Made by a program: the position numbers and the translations under genes
Part shown: positions 25,549 through 35,712 of the stretch, one piece after another
Layout of the letters: every line of letters begins with the position of its first letter
How positions within the stretch are numbered: position 1 is the first letter of the stretch
DNA from: Roseivirga sp. 4D4
GTDB lineage: Bacteria > Bacteroidota > Bacteroidia > Cytophagales > Cyclobacteriaceae
DNA length: 64,000 nucleotides
Direction: 5' to 3'
Assembly: GCF_001747095.1 (NCBI RefSeq)
Contig: NZ_MDGP01000001.1
Coordinates: 851,001 to 915,000 of the forward strand
The notes under the pieces: model-generated
The model's database searches: none
Told to the model about the DNA's origin: nothing
Seen by the model: the letters and a program-made list of their open reading frames with translations, nothing else

Positions 25549-27396
25549 TCAGTCCAACGACAAGCTTTCAATATCCTTCAGCACCTTAATACCACTTCTT
25601 TTCATCAACTCGCTGGCATTAAAGTCTGTGCAAATACCTTCCGTGAGTTTATAATTAAAGCTCAATTCTCCATCGGCTATTTTACTGTTAAAGCTAAGGT
25701 TGGAAACAATCATATGTTTGCCCGATAGGTTCGCCAACTCCAGATCATGTGTGGAAACAATACCAAAAGCATTTAACTCGTTGAGTTGCTTGATTAAGGA
25801 TACTCCACCCTTGTAACGATCCTCAGAATTGGTGCCCTTGAACATTTCATCCAACATAAAGAATATCGGTTCACCGCTGGTGATCAATGCGAGCAGTTGC
25901 TCTACTCTTTGTAATTCAGCATAGAAGGAAGAAACACCTTCTTCGAGGTTGTCTTTGGTACGCATACTAGTAAACATCTTCATATGCGATACCTGTCCTG
26001 ATTTGGCACAACAAGGTGCGCCCATCAAGGCCAAAACAAGGTTTGTGCCCACGGTCCTGAGGAAAGTACTCTTACCCGCCATATTGGAGCCTGTGATCAT
26101 GGTGATTTGTCCTTGCCCACTGAGATTGAAATCATTGCAGACCCTGTTTTCAGCATTGATCAATGGGTGCCCGAGTGTTTCGAACTGAATATGATAAGGT
26201 GCTTCTTTAATTTCTGGAAATGCAAAATCAGGATTTGAATAGGCAAAGCCTGCGAGGCTATTGAGGGCTTCGAATTCACTGATCGCCTCGACCCACGATT
26301 GAATGTGAGCCCTGTTTCTACTCTTCCATTGCTCTGCCTTGAGAATACAATAGATATCAAAAAGTAAGAACTGATTCAACAGACCATAGAACTTGTTGTT
26401 GTCACTTCGCTTAGTACCCCTTAGCTGGAAGAAACTGAGTATCTTCTTTAAACTGCCCATCTCATCGATGGCAGAAGAATCCTTCTGCTGCAAATCCTTT
26501 TGAAGCCCTTGAAGTCTCTTTGACTGAAACTCTTCGGATAGAATAGTCCGGGCTAGCATTTGATAACCGCCTAAGGTCTGAACATTCTGGTGGGTGCTGT
26601 CTATGATGTCTTCAGACAGTGGTGCTACCTTTTTAAGGATGCGGTAATTAAGAAACATCACAATCAGAAAGGGAGGGAGGTAGAACTTTAGATCGGGGGA
26701 AGTGGAGTTAAAGAAACTCAATAATCCCAAAGTCAACGCCAGTACACCCAAGACTACGCTACCCGCCAGGTAGACATTCTTTTTTGACAACAATTGATTG
26801 TCACCAGCGACCCAATTGAGAAGTTTTTGGTACTCGCTATTGGTATTGGCAAAAGGTAGCCCAGCCGCTTCAAATTCCTGTCTCCATACTATGTTAGGGT
26901 TCAACTCTTGTATTGCCTGCTGGCGCTCCAGAATTATGGGCTTAGTCGCTGGTCGGGATAGCCACTGTGCCAGCCGGAGACTGCCGGATTCTGTGGTGGT
27001 TCTATTTAAAAGTTGAAAGAGTGAGTGCGATCCAAAAATATCCAGATCGGCCATGTAAGCATGTTCCTCATCTAGCTGCGATAAACCCTTGTCAAAGCCT
27101 GAAAGCTCATTTTTTAGTCTGAGGAGCTCATTTTCGTTGATCTGCTTTAAGAAGTTAGCCCGCTGTTTTTGTCGCATTAATTCGTTGTAATGCTTCAACA
27201 AGGAGACAAAGACAAAAATGCAGATCGGGCCTACGACCCAAACAACTTCCAATAACCTTTCATTGGCCAGAATGATGATCAGAATAAATGAGAAGATAAA
27301 AGCGACTAGTCTCAGCAAAGAATACCTCCTAGTCTGCTCCTCCAGTGCTTCAGCCTCTTGCTTGTACTGTTCTATATGGTCTTGGTAAATCTTCAC
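25549..27396 (-). CDS. MutS-like ATPase with four predicted transmembrane helices
   Basis: The 615-residue protein ends in a MutS-type ATPase domain. The Walker A motif ITGSNMAGKSTFLRTVGTN is at about 428-446, the Walker B motif FFMLDEMFKGTNSED at about 514-528, and VSTHDLELANLSGKHM follows. No mismatch-recognition domain is present. Instead there are two hydrophobic helices near 27-44 and 49-67 and two more near 205-252, so the protein is probably membrane-bound. Members are often annotated MutS in Bacteroidota, but a mismatch-repair role is doubtful. Translation must start at GTG 27396, because an in-frame TAA sits two codons upstream. Confidence 0.85.
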   Translation of the reverse strand: MKIYQDHIEQYKQEAEALEEQTRRYSLLRLVAFIFSFILIIILANERLLEVVWVVGPICIFVFVSLLKHYNELMRQKQRANFLKQINENELLRLKNELSGFDKGLSQLDEEHAYMADLDIFGSHSLFQLLNRTTTESGSLRLAQWLSRPATKPIILERQQAIQELNPNIVWRQEFEAAGLPFANTNSEYQKLLNWVAGDNQLLSKKNVYLAGSVVLGVLALTLGLLSFFNSTSPDLKFYLPPFLIVMFLNYRILKKVAPLSEDIIDSTHQNVQTLGGYQMLARTILSEEFQSKRLQGLQKDLQQKDSSAIDEMGSLKKILSFFQLRGTKRSDNNKFYGLLNQFLLFDIYCILKAEQWKSRNRAHIQSWVEAISEFEALNSLAGFAYSNPDFAFPEIKEAPYHIQFETLGHPLINAENRVCNDFNLSGQGQITMITGSNMAGKSTFLRTVGTNLVLALMGAPCCAKSGQVSHMKMFTSMRTKDNLEEGVSSFYAELQRVEQLLALITSGEPIFFMLDEMFKGTNSEDRYKGGVSLIKQLNELNAFGIVSTHDLELANLSGKHMIVSNLSFNSKIADGELSFNYKLTEGICTDFNASELMKRSGIKVLKDIESLSLD

Positions 27397-27405
27397 GGAT
27401 TACTA

Positions 27406-27687
27406 CTAGGATCGTGGTTCAGGTTTTTCCCATTCTAGTTGAAATTGATCTTGCCTAATTTCCAATTCTTTGAATTCTTCCAGATCTAAGGCTTGATCAC
27501 TTAGTTGCCCGTAATCATCAAAAGGGTTTTTTGAATCATACCTCAGTCTCTTCCCATTCTGATAAACCTCAATTTGGCGAGTTGGAAAGTTATGATCATC
27601 AACTTCAAAGAACCAGACGGAAGTCCCCCATGAATCAAATTCATCACCTCTTGTTTCTTGCCAGTTCCGTTTAAAGTATCGAGGCAT
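27406..27687 (-). CDS. Small DUF6881-like protein
   Basis: Start ATG 27687 gives 93 residues, MPRYFKRNWQETRGDEFDSW and onward. The pattern WGTSVWFFEVDDHNFPTRQI followed by EVYQNGKRLRYDSKNP resembles DUF6881, a small domain I recall from families linked to polymorphic-toxin immunity; the link is from memory and weak. The longer upstream frame runs through an intergenic palindromic element and is unlikely to be coding. It starts 9 bases upstream of the MutS-like gene on the same strand and may be co-transcribed with it. Confidence 0.6.
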   Translation of the reverse strand: MPRYFKRNWQETRGDEFDSWGTSVWFFEVDDHNFPTRQIEVYQNGKRLRYDSKNPFDDYGQLSDQALDLEEFKELEIRQDQFQLEWEKPEPRS

Positions 27688-27769
27688 TAAGACTGAGAAT
27701 AAAGAGTTTGCATTTTGGAAGATGATCAAAACCTTAGGAATTAGCAACTGAAGTAATATTATATAGCGA

Positions 27770-27856
27770 TACTGCCGCCTCTTCCAAACCCCTCCAAAGG
27801 AGAGGACTTGTATATAGTTTTCGAAAGTCTCCCCTAAGGGGAGATTTAGAGGGGCT
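27770..27856. repeat. GC-rich palindromic intergenic element
   Basis: Two nested palindromes sit directly after the acyl-CoA dehydrogenase stop: CCCTCCAAAGGAG near 27786-27800 and CTCCCCTAAGGGGAG near 27829-27843, followed by TTTAGAGGGG. This resembles dispersed intergenic hairpin elements frequent in Bacteroidota. A related but different element lies at 30135-30215. Confidence 0.55.
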
Positions 27857-29071
27857 TTACTTGAAAGCCGGAATCCCGGTAATCTCAGCACCAAGAATTA
27901 GCAAGTGTATGTCGTGGGTTCCTTCGTAGGTTACCACTGATTCAAGGTTGGCCATATGACGCATCATTGGATACTCACCAGTAATACCCATACCACCATG
28001 AATTTGTCTCGCTTCTCTGGCGATGTTCAATCCTACTTCAACGGCATTACGCTTGGCCATAGAGATTTGCGGAGTCGTTTGTTTGCCTTCATTGAAAAGC
28101 TGACCTAGGCGGAGGTTGAGCAACTGTGCCTTGGTGATTTCAGTGAGCATTTCTGCCAGTTTCTTTTGTTGTAGCTGGAAGGATCCGATCGGTTTATCGA
28201 ACTGGATTCGTTCGGCACAGTATCTTCTGGCAGACTCATAGCAGTCCATCGCGGCACCAATAGCTCCCCAGGCAATACCATATCGGGCAGAGTCAAGGCA
28301 CATCATCGGTGCACCCAAGCCGCTCTTGTTAGGAAGTAGGTTTTCCTTAGGCACTTTCACATTATCGAAAACAAGCTCACCAGTGGTACTGGCTCTTAAA
28401 GACCATTTGCCATGGGTTTCTGGGGTAGAGAAACCTTCCATGCCGCGTTCTACGATCAAGCCATGAATACGACCAGTCTCATCTTTTGCCCAAACCACTG
28501 CAACATCGGCTTTCGGAGCATTGGAAATCCACATTTTGGCACCATTCAAAAGGTAATGGTCGCCCATATCTTTAAAGTTGGTGGTCATGCCTGAAGGGTT
28601 TGAGCCATGGTCTGGTTCTGTCAAACCGAAGCAGCCTAGCCATTCACCTGAAGCCAACTTTGGTAAATACTTATTGCGCTGTTCTTCGTTTCCGAATTTG
28701 TATATAGGGTACATCACCAAAGATCCTTGTACAGATGCTGTAGATCGCATACCCGAATCACCACGCTCAATTTCCTGCATGATCAGTCCGTAGGAGATAT
28801 AGTCCATGCCACCACAACCATACTCAACGGGCAATTGAGGGCCGAAAGCACCTATCTCACCGAATTTCTTCACGATCTCGTAAGGAAAGTGATTATTCTC
28901 CGCCCAGCTTTCGATGTAAGGAGAGATTTCTCTTTTAACAAAATCACGCACTGCACCGCGCACCATTTTGTGCTCTTCTGTCAGTAAGTCATCCATACCA
29001 TAGAAGTCGGGATGTTCAAAAACATCTTGCTTGGCAGATTTTTGAATTTTTGAAGAAGAATCAGTGCTCAT
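27857..29071 (-). CDS. Acyl-CoA dehydrogenase, glutaryl-CoA dehydrogenase type
   Basis: The 404-residue flavoenzyme has the acyl-CoA dehydrogenase signatures CFGLTEPDHGSNPSGM, KMWISNAPKADVAVVWAK and QIHGGMGITGEYPMMRHM. The catalytic Glu is in ESVVTYEGTHDIHLLILG. The segment MRSTASVQGSLVMYPIYKFG, with Arg and Ser before SVQ, and the TYEGTHDIH ending are characteristic of glutaryl-CoA dehydrogenase, which makes crotonyl-CoA from glutaryl-CoA in lysine and tryptophan breakdown. It is divergent from tryptophan 2,3-dioxygenase, 63 bases apart, which supports that substrate. It is cytoplasmic; other short-chain acyl-CoA substrates cannot be excluded. Confidence 0.85.
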   Translation of the reverse strand: MSTDSSSKIQKSAKQDVFEHPDFYGMDDLLTEEHKMVRGAVRDFVKREISPYIESWAENNHFPYEIVKKFGEIGAFGPQLPVEYGCGGMDYISYGLIMQEIERGDSGMRSTASVQGSLVMYPIYKFGNEEQRNKYLPKLASGEWLGCFGLTEPDHGSNPSGMTTNFKDMGDHYLLNGAKMWISNAPKADVAVVWAKDETGRIHGLIVERGMEGFSTPETHGKWSLRASTTGELVFDNVKVPKENLLPNKSGLGAPMMCLDSARYGIAWGAIGAAMDCYESARRYCAERIQFDKPIGSFQLQQKKLAEMLTEITKAQLLNLRLGQLFNEGKQTTPQISMAKRNAVEVGLNIAREARQIHGGMGITGEYPMMRHMANLESVVTYEGTHDIHLLILGAEITGIPAFK

Positions 29072-29134
29072 AGTGATTTGTTTTCTGAATTAAATGTGGT
29101 CAATTTTGAGCCACTTTTTAATGTATGCAAACGT

Positions 29135-30103
29135 ATGAACAACTCGGAAATCGACCAAGACATAATTGACAGAATTAAGAAGCTGGAAGCGAAGTATGAG
29201 GCAATGGGTCAAGATATGTCTTCCTATCTGGATGGCTTACTGCATGCCGACTTCTTAAAATATTGGGATTACATCAACCTTGATTCACTTTTAGGCCTTC
29301 AGCAACCCAAAACAGATTTTCCAGATGAGATGATCTTCATTATCTATCATCAGTCTACAGAGTTGTATTTCAAGTTGGCTATGTGGGAGCTGAAACAGCT
29401 TCATGAGCATGTACACCCTGATTTGAAGTTCTTTACTGCACGAGTGAAGCGTTTGAATAACTACTTCGAGCACTTATGCCACTCGTTCAGTATCATGACA
29501 GATGGTATGGAGCGAGAGCAATTCCTCCAGTTTAGAATGTCTTTATTACCTTCCTCTGGCTTTCAATCTGGTCAGTATAGGATGATTGAAATCGGCTCAA
29601 CTAGCCTGATCAACCTGGTGAATAAGGATAAGAGAGATGAAGTCAGTGAAGATTCCTCTTTAGAGGAGCTCTATGATGCAATTTATTGGAAGACGGGTGC
29701 CACGGAACTCAAGTCTGGGAAGAAGACCTTGACACTCCAGCATTTCGAGGAAAAGTACTCGAAAGAGTTTATGCGCTTGGCGGAGGATGTAGAAACAACA
29801 AACCTATACGCGCTTTACCAGAAACATTACGCCAATGCAGAAGGTAATGATGAACTGAAGGCTGAACTGAGAAAGTATGATCTATTGGCTAACGTGGATT
29901 GGCCATTGGCGCATTATCGATCGGCAGTGCGCTATCTTCATAAAGACCCTGTAGATATTGCCGCTACCGGTGGGACAAATTGGCAAAAGTATTTGCCGCC
30001 CCGTTTTCAAGGGGTGATTTTCTTTCCAGAACTCTGGAGTGAAGAGGAAAGAAGAGATTGGGGTAAACACTGGGTGATACAACAACTTGGAGGAAAGCAT
30101 TAG
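29135..30103 (+). CDS. kynA: Tryptophan 2,3-dioxygenase
   Basis: The 322-residue haem enzyme opens the indole ring of tryptophan to N-formylkynurenine. Family segments are LLGLQQPKTDFPDEMIFII, YHQSTELYFKLAMWEL (with the haem-pocket His in YHQ), FQSGQYRMIEIGS and GGTNWQKYLPPRFQGVIFFP near the C-terminus. I chose ATG 29135 (MNNSEIDQDIID) rather than the ATG at 29078, which lies only 6 bases from the divergent neighbour. It is transcribed alone and divergent from the glutaryl-CoA dehydrogenase-type gene. No other kynurenine-pathway gene is in the window. Confidence 0.92.
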   Translation: MNNSEIDQDIIDRIKKLEAKYEAMGQDMSSYLDGLLHADFLKYWDYINLDSLLGLQQPKTDFPDEMIFIIYHQSTELYFKLAMWELKQLHEHVHPDLKFFTARVKRLNNYFEHLCHSFSIMTDGMEREQFLQFRMSLLPSSGFQSGQYRMIEIGSTSLINLVNKDKRDEVSEDSSLEELYDAIYWKTGATELKSGKKTLTLQHFEEKYSKEFMRLAEDVETTNLYALYQKHYANAEGNDELKAELRKYDLLANVDWPLAHYRSAVRYLHKDPVDIAATGGTNWQKYLPPRFQGVIFFPELWSEEERRDWGKHWVIQQLGGKH

Positions 30104-30134
30104 ATAAGGATATTCCCGGCTACTCTTGTGCCGA

Positions 30135-30215
30135 AGCTTCAGCGCGGGAACTGGCGGGGGCAGGGGTGAAAATCCCCTTCCGTCCTGCGGACACCTTCCC
30201 CAAGGAAGGAGATAA
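30135..30215. repeat. GC-rich palindromic intergenic element
   Basis: Between the dioxygenase stop and the next start are several small palindromes in a row: AGGGGTGAAAATCCCCT, GTCCTGCGGAC and CCTTCCCCAAGGAAGG. The run of hairpins resembles dispersed intergenic elements seen in other Bacteroidota. It may help end the dioxygenase transcript, although no T run follows. Confidence 0.5.
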
Positions 30216-30243
30216 AATTTGGCCATAAATAGGCTACAAGACC

Positions 30244-31824
30244 ATGATAAAGACTGTAAAAACCACATTAAGCCCAGAGCAGGCTTACAATCCCGAGTTA
30301 TTCGAGGAAACCATTCTCAAGAGAGCCCAAGTCCACTCGCCTGATGCGGAAGTAAGACCCGTAAGAAGGTCGATTGATGCACGATCACAACGCGTGAAAA
30401 TCAATGTCGAAGCGCTCGTTTCGATCAAAGAAGACCTACCACCACTGATTTCTTACAAGCGAGACTATCCAAATGTGGCTAGTGCAGAACCGGTTGTGAT
30501 TGTAGGATTTGGTCCTGCTGGAATGTTTGCAGCCCTGCGACTCATTGAACTGGGCTATAAGCCGATCGTGATCGAGAGAGGGAGTGATGTTCAGAAACGG
30601 AGAAGAGATATAGCAGCCATCAATAAGGACCATGTGGTTAACCCTGAATCCAATTATTGCTTTGGCGAAGGTGGTGCAGGTACTTACTCGGACGGTAAGC
30701 TTTACACCCGATCCAAAAAGCGAGGAGATATTCAAAAGTCATTGGAAATCTTGGTGGCACATGGTGCTACAGAAGACATTCTGGTAGATGCTCACCCCCA
30801 TATTGGTACAAATAAGCTGCCCAAGGTGGTTCAGGAAATCCGTGAGTCAGTTTTAGGTGCTGGTGGTGAAATTCACTTCGATACCAAAGTGGCTGATTTC
30901 ATTGTCAAGGAAGACGAAATGAAGGGAGTGGTCCTTGAAGATGGGAGTGAGGTAGAAGGACTAGGCGTAATTCTAGCAACAGGACACTCGGCCAGAGATA
31001 TCTTTCATTTACTAGATAAGAAGAAGGTTTTGATTGAAGCCAAACCTTTCGCACTTGGCATACGGATAGAGCATCCACAACAATTGATCGATCGAATTCA
31101 GTATCACTGTGCTACCGATCGTGGACCATGGTTACCGGCATCATCATATGCCTTGGTGCACCAGACCAAGTACCAAGGCCAGCAAAGAGGTGTGTTCAGT
31201 TTTTGTATGTGCCCAGGAGGCTTTATTGTACCATCGGCAACAGCGCCCGGTGAAGTGGTCGTAAATGGCATGAGCCCTTCCAGACGAGATTCCAAGTTTG
31301 CCAACTCAGGCATTGTGACGGCAATTGAACTAGAGGATTTAAAAGACTATCAGAAGCACGGTAACTTGGCCGGGCTCGCCTTCCAACAGGAAGTCGAGCA
31401 GCGTGCCTGTGCGGTCGCTGGTGGAACACAAGCTGCTCCGGCTCAGAAAATGTCCGATTACATTAATGGCCATGTTTCCGGCACGCTGAATGATACTTCG
31501 TATCAGCCCGGCCTAGTATCGGTAGACATGAGTGAAGTCCTCCCAGAAGCCGTTCATATGCGCATGAAAGAAGGTTTAAGGGCCTTTGGCCGAAAGATGA
31601 AAGGTTATCTCTCGAATGAGGCCCAAATCGTTGGTGTGGAAAGCAGAACTTCATCACCGGTCAGAATTCCAAGAGATAAAGAATCTTGTGAACACCTTCA
31701 AATCAAAAGACTATATCCTTGTGGAGAAGGAGCCGGTTATGCCGGTGGAATTCTCTCAGCTGCAATGGATGGAGAAAAGTGTGCCGATCGATTGATCGCT
31801 GCGTATGGAAAGGTTAAGAATTAA
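30244..31824 (+). CDS. FAD-dependent oxidoreductase, COG2509 type
   Basis: The 526-residue protein has an FAD-binding Rossmann motif VVIVGFGPAGMFAALRLIEL at about residues 81-100. Further family segments are PESNYCFGEGGAGTYSDGKL, SFCMCPGGFIVPSAT and LYPCGEGAGYAGGILSAAMD. These are typical of the uncharacterised flavin dehydrogenases of COG2509. The N-terminal 75 residues form a small domain common to the group. The substrate is unknown. The stop TAA (31822-31824) lies inside a run of TTAAGAA heptamers that leads into the perfect GCTAGAA array. Confidence 0.88.
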   Translation: MIKTVKTTLSPEQAYNPELFEETILKRAQVHSPDAEVRPVRRSIDARSQRVKINVEALVSIKEDLPPLISYKRDYPNVASAEPVVIVGFGPAGMFAALRLIELGYKPIVIERGSDVQKRRRDIAAINKDHVVNPESNYCFGEGGAGTYSDGKLYTRSKKRGDIQKSLEILVAHGATEDILVDAHPHIGTNKLPKVVQEIRESVLGAGGEIHFDTKVADFIVKEDEMKGVVLEDGSEVEGLGVILATGHSARDIFHLLDKKKVLIEAKPFALGIRIEHPQQLIDRIQYHCATDRGPWLPASSYALVHQTKYQGQQRGVFSFCMCPGGFIVPSATAPGEVVVNGMSPSRRDSKFANSGIVTAIELEDLKDYQKHGNLAGLAFQQEVEQRACAVAGGTQAAPAQKMSDYINGHVSGTLNDTSYQPGLVSVDMSEVLPEAVHMRMKEGLRAFGRKMKGYLSNEAQIVGVESRTSSPVRIPRDKESCEHLQIKRLYPCGEGAGYAGGILSAAMDGEKCADRLIAAYGKVKN

Positions 31825-31910
31825 GAATTAAGAATTAACTTTTGCTAGAAGCTAGAAGCTAGAAGCTAGAAGCTAGAAGCTAGAAGCTAGAAGCTAGAAG
31901 CTAGAAGCTA
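31814..31910. repeat. Two perfect 7-bp tandem arrays, TTAAGAA and GCTAGAA
   Basis: TTAAGAA occurs three times plus TTAA at 31814-31838. Then GCTAGAA occurs nine times plus GCTA at 31844-31910 without a mismatch. The arrays lie between convergent genes: the first covers the stop of the oxidoreductase, and the second supplies the TAG stop of the thioredoxin gene (31908-31910). Confidence 0.97.
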
Positions 31911-33125
31911 ATCCTGTCCCTCCTTCATCATTTGGACAGCATCGGCAAGGCTCTGAACGATTTCCAGTTCTTCTTCACCTTCGGCTAGCGACTTCGCGAT
32001 TTCGATATACTTATCAGCATCCTTATAATCACCCAAAAGGCCTTTGGCATAACCAATAATAGAATTCAATTCGAAATTCTTCTCGTCAATATCCAGTGCC
32101 TGCTTGAGGAGTTGTGTTGAGAATGCAATCATGTCGTTAGATGCATAGTTCTCGATAATCTCATAAGTGGTTGATAGGGCAAAGTCAGCCTTACTGTCAT
32201 TTGAAAGATGGTTATTCATGTAAGAATTAACCTCTATTTTATAGCGCTCAAACTCACCACGTTGACCGTAATAAACAGATCGAGTCGAGAATCTGGCATT
32301 CGGGAGCTGATCGTTTTCAACAAAATGCGGTAGCACGTTGAGGACGATATCGTTCATCAACTGATCGTCACCATATTTGATGGCCAACTCTAGGTTGTCA
32401 TTGTAAACAGCCGTCATGTAATCGTTATACTCATTGATGCCATGGGCTTCAACCAATAAGTCTTTATGGGTTGAGATGTATAGGTATGGATAACCGTTGA
32501 GTTGATTCTGATGTCTTGCTAGGAGCCAGATGTTCTGAAGGTCTAGAAAGTCTTCTTCTTTAAGTTTTTTGACATATGCTTTGGCTACCTCGCTGGCCTT
32601 AACCTCATCTGTCCCTTCCAAAATACCGATGAATTCAAGGTGCTCATCTCTGGTGATTGTATTAGCATCAAACTTCGCTTCCAGATCAGGCCGCCTGGAA
32701 ATCATACGTGAAATCTCTTTGCCATAAGAAAGAAGTGCCTCAGCAGGTACAAAACCATCCACAACTTTGAATACCTGATCCTGCCCAGTCATAAAGAGCA
32801 AAGTAGGGTAGCCAGAGATGTTGAGTTGATCGGCTTTTGGGTACCCGAAATCGCTTTCGGCATCGAATTTCACATTGATAAAATTCTTGGAGTAGTAGTC
32901 AACGACTGATTGGTCTGTATAGACTTCCTTATCGAGTTTGTGGCAATAGCTGCACCAGTCAGTATAAGCATCCACGAACACCAGTTTGTTTTCGGTTTTG
33001 GCCTGATCGAAAGCCGCCTGCCATTCGTTGGCATTGGTTACCTCAATAAATGGAATTTGGACAAGGTCATTTGCCTTGACAAAGCTGCCTAACAATAGCA
33101 ATATTCCAATCAGGTGAACTTTCAT
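31908..33125 (-). CDS. Secreted thioredoxin-family protein
   Basis: The 405-residue protein has a signal peptide (MKVHLIGILLLLGSFVKA). A thioredoxin-like domain at about 25-145 contains the active site DWCSYCHKLDKEVY and the cis-Pro segment NISGYPTLLFM. The C-terminal 250 residues are helical, with TPR-like pairs such as ELNSIIGYAKGLLGDYKDAD near the end. It probably reduces or isomerises disulfides in periplasmic proteins. I chose ATG 33125 because the upstream extension is uncharged noise before the signal peptide. Its stop codon is part of the GCTAGAA repeat array, so array-length change could alter the 3' end. Confidence 0.82.
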   Translation of the reverse strand: MKVHLIGILLLLGSFVKANDLVQIPFIEVTNANEWQAAFDQAKTENKLVFVDAYTDWCSYCHKLDKEVYTDQSVVDYYSKNFINVKFDAESDFGYPKADQLNISGYPTLLFMTGQDQVFKVVDGFVPAEALLSYGKEISRMISRRPDLEAKFDANTITRDEHLEFIGILEGTDEVKASEVAKAYVKKLKEEDFLDLQNIWLLARHQNQLNGYPYLYISTHKDLLVEAHGINEYNDYMTAVYNDNLELAIKYGDDQLMNDIVLNVLPHFVENDQLPNARFSTRSVYYGQRGEFERYKIEVNSYMNNHLSNDSKADFALSTTYEIIENYASNDMIAFSTQLLKQALDIDEKNFELNSIIGYAKGLLGDYKDADKYIEIAKSLAEGEEELEIVQSLADAVQMMKEGQD

Positions 33126-33227
33126 AACTCCTCTCAATGTTTCACAATCAACGCTGGGTATTTGCATTGATTATAATCAATGACAAAAATAGGCAGAAAT
33201 AGTTCCATCTGTTGTTAATTTAGGTTA

Positions 33228-33593
33228 ATGGGAAAAACAGTGATTGTAGGGAGTGTGCCAAAGGCTTACCGCTATGCACATCAAGCAGCAGTAATGCTAG
33301 AAGAGCGTGATTTTGATTTTATTCCGTTAGGAATACAAGAAGGAGAAGTGCTCGGCCGAGAGATATTGAATGTCAACAACAGACCTAAAATTGATGACGT
33401 TGAAACACTCACATTGTATATCAATCCAACCCGGCAAAAAGACTGGTATGACTACATGATTTCCCTTTCTCCAAAGCGAATAATTTTTAATCCCGGTACT
33501 GAGAATCAGGAGTTTAAAATTAAGGCCGAAAAAGCAGGTATTGAATGTATCGAAGCCTGTACTTTAGTTATGCTTTCGACTGGCGTTTACTAA
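33228..33593 (+). CDS. CoA-binding domain protein
   Basis: The 121-residue protein is a single Rossmann-like CoA-binding domain. It begins KTVIVGSVPKAYRYAHQAA, with a central IDDVETLTLYINPTRQKD segment, then SLSPKRIIFNPGTENQEF and the typical ending GIECIEACTLVMLSTGVY. Stand-alone members of this family are widespread and cytoplasmic, and their role is poorly known. It is divergent from the thioredoxin gene and 110 bases upstream of gyrB on the same strand. Confidence 0.85.
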   Translation: MGKTVIVGSVPKAYRYAHQAAVMLEERDFDFIPLGIQEGEVLGREILNVNNRPKIDDVETLTLYINPTRQKDWYDYMISLSPKRIIFNPGTENQEFKIKAEKAGIECIEACTLVMLSTGVY

Positions 33594-33631
33594 GCTTTTT
33601 TTCCTTATATTCGTGCTTTGTTTTTGGGTAG

Positions 33632-35662
<2,031 letters not shown>

Positions 35663-35680
35663 CATTTTTAGAAACGATAT

Positions 35681-35706
35681 AAAGAGGGACTTCGGTCCCT
35701 TTTTTT
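35681..35706 (+). terminator. Rho-independent terminator after gyrB
   Basis: A 6-bp stem AGGGAC/GTCCCT (35685-35690 and 35695-35700) is closed by a TTCG tetraloop and followed by a T run through 35706. An A-rich stretch at 35681-35683 could extend pairing with the T run, which would allow function on the opposite strand for the phosphatase gene too. Confidence 0.9.
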
Positions 35707-35712
35707 ATGCAT

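Noticed and set aside
27688..27894. N-terminal extension of the DUF6881-like gene
   Set aside because: It runs through the palindromic intergenic element and the end of the dehydrogenase gene. The family-like sequence starts only at ATG 27687.
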